Positions 1-4,987 of a stretch of DNA of 11,984 nt are shown here, in pieces. The position numbers and the translations under genes were made by a program. Under the pieces are notes generated by a model that was not told where the DNA came from, searched no databases, and saw nothing but the letters and a program-made list of their open reading frames with translations. The stretch covers positions 1 through 11,984 of the forward strand of contig NZ_JAIEFA010000068.1 in NCBI RefSeq assembly GCF_029067145.1, written 5' to 3'. Numbering within the stretch: the stretch's first letter is position 1; every line of letters begins with the position of its first letter. The DNA is from Helicobacter sp. (GTDB lineage: Bacteria > Campylobacterota > Campylobacteria > Campylobacterales > Helicobacteraceae).

Positions 1-48
1 CCAGATTCTATAATGCAAACCTTGCTTAAGGAATCTAAAGAGGCTTAA
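1..48 (+). CDS. possible C-terminal end of an upstream gene (partial)
   Basis: The first 15 codons of frame 1 are open from the window edge and end in TAA at 46-48, giving a hydrophilic Lys/Glu-rich end (PDSIMQTLLKESKEA). This looks like a natural protein C-terminus and would be a gene entering from the left. The minus strand is also open over these few bases, and no family can be recognised from 15 residues, so the call is weak. From here to the cmoB stop only AT-rich DNA and one hairpin are seen. Confidence 0.3.
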   Translation, partial: PDSIMQTLLKESKEA

Positions 49-206
49 AAATAGAGATTATAAAATATGAAATTATAATTAATCAAATAAGTTAAGTTGT
101 TACATATTTGTCAAAGCCTGCATTGTAGCGGTTTTTGAGTGGTTTGTAAAGATTTCGTGTAAAATTTAATGGAATCCTTAAATTTACTTTTGGTTTAAAT
201 GATAGA

Positions 207-235
207 TTGCCACGAAGTCTAACGACTTCTCGCAA
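207..235 (-). terminator. hairpin downstream of cmoB, possible terminator
   Basis: An inverted repeat lies 16 bases beyond the cmoB stop codon. The inner stem is GAAGTC (214-219) pairing with GACTTC (224-229) around a TAAC loop. An outer TTGC (207-210)/GCAA (232-235) pairing is separated from it by a small internal loop. Read on the cmoB strand it is followed by TCTATCATTT, which has few T residues, so it is at best a weak intrinsic terminator. It could instead be a copy of a small dispersed intergenic palindrome. Confidence 0.35.
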
Positions 236-250
236 GGACGAATCCCGACA

Positions 251-1180
251 TTAAAGTTTCTTAGCCTTTAAATACGCGCGCTTAGGTGCAGGATAACCCT
301 CAATCGTGCGTTCTCCGCTTGGCTCTAAAAAATCCTCCAAAGATTCTCCGCTACTCCATTGCGTCTTGCGTTGCTCATCAAAGGCGGTTTTCAATGTTGC
401 AATCACTACGATTTCTTTGAATCCGCATTTTACTAGCCAGCCCTCAAAAGTGCGAAGCGTAGGGATAAAATACACATTTGGCATTTTGGCATAACGTCCC
501 ATAGGGCAGAGTGCAATTTCTTGCTCTCCATCAATTATCAGGCTATCAAAAATAGCCTCTCCTCCACTTTTTAAAGCATTATAAACAAGCTTAATCGCAT
601 CTAGGGGGCTTTTGCGATGATACAGCACCCCCAAACACAACAACACATCAAATTGCGTTGCAAAAAAGGATAATTCCTCAATGCCAAGAAGTTCATACTG
701 CAAGCGACTTTCTTGCACAAAAAATTGCAAAAATTGATATTGCAAAAAACACAATGGCACAGGGTCAAACCCCACAATTTGTGCGGGATTATGTTCCACT
801 GCCCTAAACATATAATAGCCATTGTTGCACCCTATATCGCCCACCACTTTACCGCTTAAATGCAAATGTGGCGCAAGCAGATTGTATTTAATCGCACTAT
901 TCCATTCGCTTTGAATTTCTAAAGTATTGAGGATAAAAGGACCTTTGCGCCACGGAATCAACGCTCTTGCGACCTCACACACAAGCGCAAAAGATTCTGC
1001 ACTCAAATGCGGAATCTCAAGCCTAACAAAATCACCATAGAAAACTTTTGCCCCTTGAAGTTGGGATTGTGGAATCATCTTTAAACGCTCAAGTTGCGCA
1101 ACAAGCGGTAAAATATTCTTGAATCCCAAAGTACGTTTGCGCTCTGCCCTTAGACATTCCAAATCTCTTTCTTGTGTCAT
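251..1180 (-). CDS. cmoB: tRNA U34 carboxymethyltransferase CmoB
   Basis: Transfers the carboxymethyl group of carboxy-S-adenosylmethionine (made by CmoA) to 5-hydroxyuridine at the wobble position of tRNA, giving cmo5U; cytosolic. The 309-residue protein has the class I methyltransferase glycine motif DIGCNNGYYMFR at residues 115-126 and an acidic FDP at 138-140 after the next strand. The CmoB signatures follow: GVLYHRKSPL at 184-193, NVYFIPT at 235-241, TQWSSGESLEDFLEP at 273-287 and the EGYPAPKRA end at 294-302. The asparagines in the glycine motif (usually CGSG in enterobacterial CmoB) look like a lineage variant. The length suits the epsilonproteobacterial form. It starts 21 bases after the small lipoprotein gene with only a weak ribosome site, so it is probably co-transcribed with it. 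CmoA is not in this window. Family identity is secure from the motif set. Confidence 0.93.
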   Translation of the reverse strand: MTQERDLECLRAERKRTLGFKNILPLVAQLERLKMIPQSQLQGAKVFYGDFVRLEIPHLSAESFALVCEVARALIPWRKGPFILNTLEIQSEWNSAIKYNLLAPHLHLSGKVVGDIGCNNGYYMFRAVEHNPAQIVGFDPVPLCFLQYQFLQFFVQESRLQYELLGIEELSFFATQFDVLLCLGVLYHRKSPLDAIKLVYNALKSGGEAIFDSLIIDGEQEIALCPMGRYAKMPNVYFIPTLRTFEGWLVKCGFKEIVVIATLKTAFDEQRKTQWSSGESLEDFLEPSGERTIEGYPAPKRAYLKAKKL

Positions 1181-1201
1181 TTAAGATTCTGCTTGTTTGT
1201 A

Positions 1202-1423
1202 TTAAAATGCTTCTAGCGCGTCTTGTTCTTGCTGTTGCAAAGCCTTTTCTTTGTAGATGAGATTGTCTGGACATTTCTCACGATAATTTCCTTGCGCGTC
1301 ATAATAATAGCTTTTTTCGTCCCAATAAGAAGTAGAGATTCCGCAAGCATTTTGATAACACCCGCCAAAAAGAATTGCTCCCAATGCCAAAATACCAAAT
1401 TGTAAAATTCTTAAATTTTGCAT
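1202..1423 (-). CDS. small tyrosine-rich lipoprotein, function unknown
   Basis: A 73-residue protein with a lipoprotein signal peptide: a basic N-terminus (Arg5), a hydrophobic core at about residues 6-19 and the lipobox LFGGC, so Cys22 should become the lipidated N-terminus of a mature peptide of about 52 residues. The mature part has two more cysteines (Cys27, Cys51), a run of aromatics (YWDEKSYYY at 33-41) and a Gln/Glu-rich tail. The ATG has an AGGAA ribosome site five bases upstream and a TATAAT box about 35 bases upstream. It is the first gene of a probable operon with cmoB. From memory, a small lipoprotein gene lies close to cmoB in Campylobacter jejuni too (Cj0976-Cj0978c area), which suggests a conserved neighbourhood, but I cannot assign a function. 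It is real on the strength of promoter, ribosome site and lipobox. Confidence 0.75.
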   Translation of the reverse strand: MQNLRILQFGILALGAILFGGCYQNACGISTSYWDEKSYYYDAQGNYREKCPDNLIYKEKALQQQEQDALEAF

Positions 1424-1457
1424 AATGTTCCTAATACTAAAATCGTCAAAAAATGCA

Positions 1458-1486
1458 ATTATACTCTTATAATTTTAAAAGTCTAA
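1458..1486 (-). promoter_or_regulatory. promoter of the lipoprotein-cmoB operon
   Basis: On the minus strand a perfect TATAAT -10 box (1458-1463) stands 35 bases before the lipoprotein start codon. A poor -35 candidate, TTAGAC (1481-1486), lies at a 17-base spacing. A weak -35 with a strong -10 is normal for sigma70 promoters in this group. Transcription should begin near 1451. Confidence 0.6.
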
Positions 1487-1539
1487 CTTACACGATTTTA
1501 ATGCGATTCCAAAGCGTTTTTAGAAATAAATAACTTATG

Positions 1540-1926
1540 TTAATATCCACTTTCATAAAGCATAAATTGGAATCTTGCGGCAATCATTTGCGCTCTTTGT
1601 AGAATCTGTGCTGCCACCTCATCACAAAAAACCTGCTTCAAACTCTCCTCAAACAATTCCAACCAAATCGTAAAAAATTCTCTTGGGAAAGGAGGCAAAT
1701 CCAAATGCGCTTTTAAGGGTGCACCGCTGTAATCCCCGATATTTAAGAGCATTCCATACCAAAAATTTGCAATTTTGCGTTTATGCTTTTCCCACGATAT
1801 ATCGTCTGTACCGATTTTGTTATTAAAAATCTCGCCCACGCCGCTTTTATCCGCACGAATCTTTGCATAAAAAATATCCATTAATTGATTAATGCCTTCC
1901 ACACAAATTTCATTATATTTTTCCAT
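1540..1926 (-). CDS. ctb: group III truncated hemoglobin (Ctb-like)
   Basis: A 128-residue single-domain globin of the truncated group III (P) class, closely resembling C. jejuni Ctb (Cj0465c), a cytoplasmic heme protein with very high oxygen affinity linked to nitric oxide stress and microaerobic oxygen handling. Likely heme-pocket residues are Tyr20 (B10), His48 (E7), His74 as proximal ligand (F8, in HLDLPPFP) and Trp88 (G8, in FFTIWLELFEES); the IFNNKIGTDD segment and AQMIAARFQ end also fit the family. I chose the ATG at 1926, not the in-frame start 45 bases upstream, because AAAGGAGT lies just before it and the family length then matches. That ribosome site overlaps the stop codon of the membrane protein gene upstream (10-base gap), so the two genes are translationally coupled. 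NssR is encoded divergently next door, as expected for its regulation. No methionine-rich or reductase domain is attached. Confidence 0.92.
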   Translation of the reverse strand: MEKYNEICVEGINQLMDIFYAKIRADKSGVGEIFNNKIGTDDISWEKHKRKIANFWYGMLLNIGDYSGAPLKAHLDLPPFPREFFTIWLELFEESLKQVFCDEVAAQILQRAQMIAARFQFMLYESGY

Positions 1927-1936
1927 TTTTACTCCT

Positions 1937-2374
1937 TTAAAAATAAAATGCAAGTTTTGCCAAAATGACAATCAAGATTCCTAAAACCAATGCGATAGGG
2001 TGGATTACCTTCCGCAAAGGGCTTGGCTTTTTAAGCCCATAATAGAATCCAAGAGAAATGGCAATCATTAGTGCAATCCCAAATGCTAAAAGGGTTTTTA
2101 TCATCAAAAATTGCTGTAAAGTCGTAGCAAAATAGCCCATTTCTCCTCCGACATATCGGCTTAACATTGCTAATCCTGTTACGATAAGTAACACAAAAAC
2201 GAGGGGCATTCCTTTACTTCTCCTACCAATAATATTAAACATTTTGTCCGCAAATTCATCGCCCAAAATCTTACGAATTGGACTAAGCAACACCACATCA
2301 CAAAAAATATAGCCCAAAAAGATAATGGCGCAAAATAAATGAACAATTAAAAATATTGGATATAAATTATTCAT
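1937..2374 (-). CDS. four-helix membrane protein co-transcribed with the globin (CopD/DUF2269-like)
   Basis: A 145-residue integral membrane protein with four predicted helices at about residues 5-30, 56-75, 88-114 and 124-145. A basic loop (IGRRSKG, 49-55) precedes helix 2 and another (KKPSPLRK, 115-122) precedes helix 4. Helix 1 carries His12 with Cys15 and Cys25, and helix 4 begins with His125-Pro126. Paired histidines in such small bundles often ligate heme b. The overall look is of CopD/DUF2269-type membrane proteins, but I cannot name a family with confidence. I chose the ATG at 2374: AAGGAA lies six bases before it. The upstream in-frame ATG at 2416 would add 14 residues and would leave no room for the promoter. 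It is the first gene of the operon with the globin, whose ribosome site overlaps this stop codon. This suggests a shared role in handling oxygen or nitric oxide, which is inference. Confidence 0.8.
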   Translation of the reverse strand: MNNLYPIFLIVHLFCAIIFLGYIFCDVVLLSPIRKILGDEFADKMFNIIGRRSKGMPLVFVLLIVTGLAMLSRYVGGEMGYFATTLQQFLMIKTLLAFGIALMIAISLGFYYGLKKPSPLRKVIHPIALVLGILIVILAKLAFYF

Positions 2375-2402
2375 CATCAATTCCTTAAAATATTTTATTT
2401 GC

Positions 2403-2408
2403 ATAATA
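2403..2408 (-). promoter_or_regulatory. -10 box of the membrane protein-globin operon
   Basis: TATTAT on the minus strand, within TAGTATTATGC, lies 28 bases upstream of the chosen start at 2374. Transcription would begin near 2396. This puts the palindrome at 2434-2447 roughly 40-45 bases upstream of the start site, the usual place for activation by a Crp/Fnr protein. No convincing -35 is present, as is common for activator-dependent promoters. Confidence 0.45.
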
Positions 2409-2433
2409 CTAACCAAGTTTTATGACAAAAAAT

Positions 2434-2447
2434 TTGATAATCGTTAA
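2434..2447. promoter_or_regulatory. Crp/Fnr-type operator, probable NssR site
   Basis: The sequence TTGAT-AATC-GTTAA is a gapped palindrome between the divergent regulator and membrane protein-globin genes. The right half is a perfect NssR-type half-site (the C. jejuni NssR motif, from memory, is TTAAC-N4-GTTAA). The left half is a perfect FNR-type TTGAT. The spacing of four bases matches both. The site lies about 24 bases beyond the membrane protein -10 box, consistent with activation of that operon. It is also about 70 bases upstream of the nssR start codon, so autoregulation is possible. Confidence 0.6.
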
Positions 2448-2516
2448 TTTTTTGTTAAAATATGTTCGTCTTCTAAACTTATTTTCTAGTTTTGTATTTT
2501 AACAAGGGAGGTTTTA

Positions 2517-3122
2517 ATGCAAGATTTTTTCAAAATATTATTTTCTTTGGGTTATAAACGTTTTTACCATAAAGAAGAAATTTTGTTCTTTGAAGGTGAG
2601 ATTCCAAAACAACTTTTTGTGCTGCTAAGTGGAAAAGTTAGGCTCTATAAAACCATAGAACAAAGCCCAAAAACTAGGAGCAGAAACGCAAAAAAAATAG
2701 CCAAAGAACAAATTTTGCACCAAATTTGTGCGCCAAATTTCATTGCTGAAATGCCAAGCTTCTTAAACCAACCCTTTCCAGCCAGTGCAGCTTGTGATGA
2801 GGAATGTGAGATTTTAGAAATCAGTCTTGCAACTTTTCAAAAACAATGTATGGGAAATCCAACTTTCTGTCGCGAATTAGTTGCTTCACTTTGCAATAAA
2901 ATCAAAACACTAGAATCGCATATTGCTCAAAATTCCTTAGGATTAAAAGAACGATTAATGAATTTTTTGCAAGCAAACGAAACAGAGTTAGCGCATTTAA
3001 CACAGCGACAAATTGCCCAAAAGCTGAACACAAGTGCCGAATCTCTTTCACGCGTTTTAAGAGAACTCAAAGCACAAGGAGCTTTAAGTACACAAAAGGG
3101 GAAAATTATTTTAAAAGCCTAA
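2517..3122 (+). CDS. nssR: Crp/Fnr-family nitrosative stress regulator NssR
   Basis: A 201-residue transcription factor with an N-terminal cyclic-nucleotide-binding-type jelly roll (about residues 12-115), a dimerisation helix (about 115-145) and a winged helix-turn-helix (about 155-198). The recognition helix has the E-x-x-S-R pattern (Glu175, Ser178, Arg179) that in FNR contacts TTGAT-type half-sites. The N-terminal cysteine cluster of FNR is missing: the first cysteine is Cys71, followed by Cys93, Cys97, Cys111, Cys118 and Cys126, so an FNR-type [4Fe-4S] oxygen sensor is unlikely. The ATG has a strong GGAGG five bases upstream. It is transcribed away from a group III truncated globin operon, the same arrangement as nssR and ctb in C. 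jejuni (Cj0466/Cj0465c), where NssR activates globin genes in response to nitric oxide and nitrosating agents. The identification rests on domain type plus that neighbourhood. Confidence 0.82.
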   Translation: MQDFFKILFSLGYKRFYHKEEILFFEGEIPKQLFVLLSGKVRLYKTIEQSPKTRSRNAKKIAKEQILHQICAPNFIAEMPSFLNQPFPASAACDEECEILEISLATFQKQCMGNPTFCRELVASLCNKIKTLESHIAQNSLGLKERLMNFLQANETELAHLTQRQIAQKLNTSAESLSRVLRELKAQGALSTQKGKIILKA

Positions 3123-3175
3123 GTTTTGGGTTTTTATCGCTTTATCCAAATTCTAGCCCGACCCTGCGCGTTGCT

Positions 3176-3210
3176 AAACTTTCCAAAATTTCGGTAAAAT
3201 TTCAAAGTTT
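3176..3210. repeat. imperfect inverted repeat in the pglD leader
   Basis: AAACTTT (3176-3182) pairs with AAAGTTT (3204-3210). Inside it AAAATTT (3185-3191) and AAAATTT (3196-3202) pair at six of seven positions around a CGGT loop. The right arm contains TAAAAT (3195-3200), a plausible -10 box for the pgl operon about 30 bases before the pglD start. The repeat could be an operator, a hairpin in the leader, or an accident of AT-rich DNA; no T-run follows, so it is not a clear terminator for nssR. Confidence 0.4.
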
Positions 3211-3229
3211 ATAGACTAAAAGGCGAGAT

Positions 3230-3850
3230 ATGGAAAAACTAGCAATATTCGGTGCTGGTGGGCACGGAGCAGTCATCGCAGAGATTTTAGAATCCCAAAA
3301 TTTATCCTTTGAGATTCTCATTGATGACAATCCAAAAGACAAGATTCTTAGTGGAATCGCAGCCATTTCAAGAGCAGAATTTCTCAACCTAGCAAACGCT
3401 AAAGATTTTGGCATTCTCTTAGCGATTGGTGATAATTTGACGCGACAGAATCTTTATCACTTTTTTGTCAAACAAGGATTCTGTTTGCCTTTTGTTGCGC
3501 ATCGTCGTGCTATAATCTCAAAATCAGCCAAAATTGCTAGCGGAAGTGTGATTATGCCAAACGCCGTTATCAACGCACGTGCTTCAATCGGAATGGGTGT
3601 GATAGTCAATAGTGGGAGCATTATAGAACACGATTGTAGAATCGGGGATTTCTCCCATATTGCACCTAGCGCGACACTTTGTGGAAATGTGCAAGTCGGG
3701 AATTGCACACATATTGGTGCGGGAAGTGTAGTCATAGAGGGGAAAAGTATCGGGCAACACTGCCTCATTGGTGCAGGAAGTGTAGTCATAGAATCTATCC
3801 CTTCACACCAAAAAGTCGTTGGCAATCCGGCAAAAAAGAATTTAAACTAA
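3230..3850 (+). CDS. pglD: UDP-N-acetylbacillosamine N-acetyltransferase PglD
   Basis: Acetylates the C4 amino group of UDP-2-acetamido-4-amino-2,4,6-trideoxyglucose using acetyl-CoA, giving UDP-N,N'-diacetylbacillosamine, the first sugar of the Campylobacter-type N-glycan; cytosolic trimer. The 206-residue protein has an N-terminal sugar-nucleotide-binding fold starting IFGAGGHG (residues 6-13) with the acidic IDD at 31-33. A left-handed beta-helix of hexapeptide repeats follows from about residue 93 to 200. Catalytic His134 lies in IIEHDCRIGDFSHI, with His143 nearby, as in C. jejuni PglD. The end has the usual VVGNPAK turn. The ATG is preceded by AAGGCGAG. It is the first gene of the pglD-pglE-pglF-glycosyltransferase run; pglE begins nine bases after its stop. 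A perR/neuD-type acyltransferase for another amino sugar would look similar, but the PglE and PglF neighbours settle the assignment. Confidence 0.9.
   Translation: MEKLAIFGAGGHGAVIAEILESQNLSFEILIDDNPKDKILSGIAAISRAEFLNLANAKDFGILLAIGDNLTRQNLYHFFVKQGFCLPFVAHRRAIISKSAKIASGSVIMPNAVINARASIGMGVIVNSGSIIEHDCRIGDFSHIAPSATLCGNVQVGNCTHIGAGSVVIEGKSIGQHCLIGAGSVVIESIPSHQKVVGNPAKKNLN
3713..3792 (+). repeat. duplicated 26-base segment inside pglD
   Basis: Bases 3713-3738 and 3767-3792 agree at 25 of 26 positions and are offset by 54 bases, that is 18 codons. Both encode IGAGSVVIE. Eighteen residues is exactly one three-hexapeptide coil of the left-handed beta-helix, so the repeat corresponds to adjacent coils stacked on each other. 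Confidence 0.8.
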
Positions 3851-3859
3851 GGAAACACA

Positions 3860-4987
3860 ATGGGATTTCGGATTTTTTTATCTCCTCCACAAATGAGCGG
3901 CAACGAACAACAATATGTCCAAGAAGCCTTTGAAAGCAACTATATCGCCCCGCTTGGCGCATTTGTCAATGCTTTAGAAACAGACATCAAATCCTATACC
4001 GCCTCTCCCAATGCCTTGGCACTTCACTCTGGCACAGCCGCGCTACATTTGGCACTGCGCGTTAGCGGAATCGGACAAGGCGATTTTGTGCTTGCAAGCA
4101 GTTTTACCTTTATTGGCTCTATTGATGCAATTCTTTATCAAGGCGCAATTCCAATCTTTATTGATAGCGACTTAGAATCGTGGAATCTAAATCCAAAACT
4201 GCTAATACGCGCCCTAGAATCTCTGCCCAAAAAGCCCAAAGCTCTGATTGTTACGCATCTATATGGGCAATGTGCAAAGATTGCGGAGATTGCGGAGATT
4301 TGCGCGCAGTATGGAATCTTGCTCCTTGAGGACGCCGCAGAATCACTCGGGGCATTTTATGGTGAAAAACACAGCGGGACTTTCGGCGAATTTGGTGTTT
4401 TGTCCTTTAATGGAAACAAAATCATCACGACAAGTGGTGGAGGAATGTTGCTTGGCAAAAATCAAGAAAAAATAGAAAAAGCACGCTATTATTCCACTCA
4501 AGCACGCGAAAACCTCCCATATTATGAGCACTTGGATTATGGCTACAATTACCGCTTAAGCAATATTTGCGCAGCCATTGGCGTGGGACAGCTAGAACAA
4601 ATTGAAGCCAAAGTCGCCAAACGACGCGAAATTTTTAAATGGTATCAAGAAGCGCTACATAAGGAAGTAGAATCCCAAACCTTAGAATTTATGCCCGAGA
4701 TTCCAAACTCAAGAGGCAATCGCTGGCTCACAACCTTGCGCTTTTTAAACCCCAAAGTCAATCCTCTTGCACTTGTGGAATCGCTTGCCAAAGTAGGCAT
4801 AGAATCGCGTCCTTTGTGGAAACCTATGCACCTGCAACCGCTTTTTAGGGATTCCACCTCTTTTGTAGATGGCACAAGCCAAAAGCTTTTTGAAAGCGGA
4901 ATCTGCTTGCCAAGTGGTGGCGCATTAGAAAAATGCACCATTGACGAGATTGTAAGCCTGATTCAAAAATTCCTAAAGAATTGCTAG
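3860..4987 (+). CDS. pglE: UDP-4-keto-sugar aminotransferase PglE
   Basis: PLP-dependent aminotransferase that converts UDP-2-acetamido-2,6-dideoxy-4-ketoglucose (product of PglF) to the 4-amino sugar using glutamate; second step of bacillosamine synthesis, cytosolic. The 375-residue protein is of the DegT/DnrJ/EryC1 family. HSGTAALHLAL at 56-66 binds the PLP phosphate, TFIGS at 83-87 and the LEDAAESLGA segment with Asp158 contact the cofactor, and Lys187 in SFNGNKIITTSGGG forms the Schiff base. YGYNYRLSNICAAIGVGQL is the usual substrate-loop motif. Its length is close to C. jejuni PglE. The ATG has AAGGA upstream. The stop codon overlaps the pglF start region, so translation is coupled. Related enzymes make perosamine or pseudaminic acid precursors; the adjacent pglD and pglF make PglE by far the best reading. 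Confidence 0.9.
   Translation: MGFRIFLSPPQMSGNEQQYVQEAFESNYIAPLGAFVNALETDIKSYTASPNALALHSGTAALHLALRVSGIGQGDFVLASSFTFIGSIDAILYQGAIPIFIDSDLESWNLNPKLLIRALESLPKKPKALIVTHLYGQCAKIAEIAEICAQYGILLLEDAAESLGAFYGEKHSGTFGEFGVLSFNGNKIITTSGGGMLLGKNQEKIEKARYYSTQARENLPYYEHLDYGYNYRLSNICAAIGVGQLEQIEAKVAKRREIFKWYQEALHKEVESQTLEFMPEIPNSRGNRWLTTLRFLNPKVNPLALVESLAKVGIESRPLWKPMHLQPLFRDSTSFVDGTSQKLFESGICLPSGGALEKCTIDEIVSLIQKFLKNC

Noticed and set aside
306..494. Forward open frame inside cmoB
   Set aside because: It runs antisense to conserved CmoB motifs and has no ribosome site.
1927..1971. Longer globin with 15 extra N-terminal residues from an ATG at 1971
   Set aside because: It would overlap the membrane protein gene by 35 bases, has no ribosome site, and exceeds the usual family length; the ATG at 1926 has AAAGGAGT just upstream.
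2375..2416. Longer membrane protein starting at 2416
   Set aside because: The extra 14 residues lie over the probable -10 box and lack a ribosome site; AAGGAA sits right before the start at 2374.
2444..2458. Second NssR-like site, TTAAT-N5-GTTAA
   Set aside because: The spacing is five bases and not four, and it lies within an AT-rich run where such matches are cheap.
2517..3122. Regulator as an oxygen-sensing FNR with an iron-sulfur cluster
   Set aside because: There is no cysteine before residue 71, so the N-terminal ligand set of FNR is absent.
4645..4941. Open frame on the minus strand inside pglE
   Set aside because: It is the antisense shadow of a well-supported aminotransferase and has no recognisable protein features.
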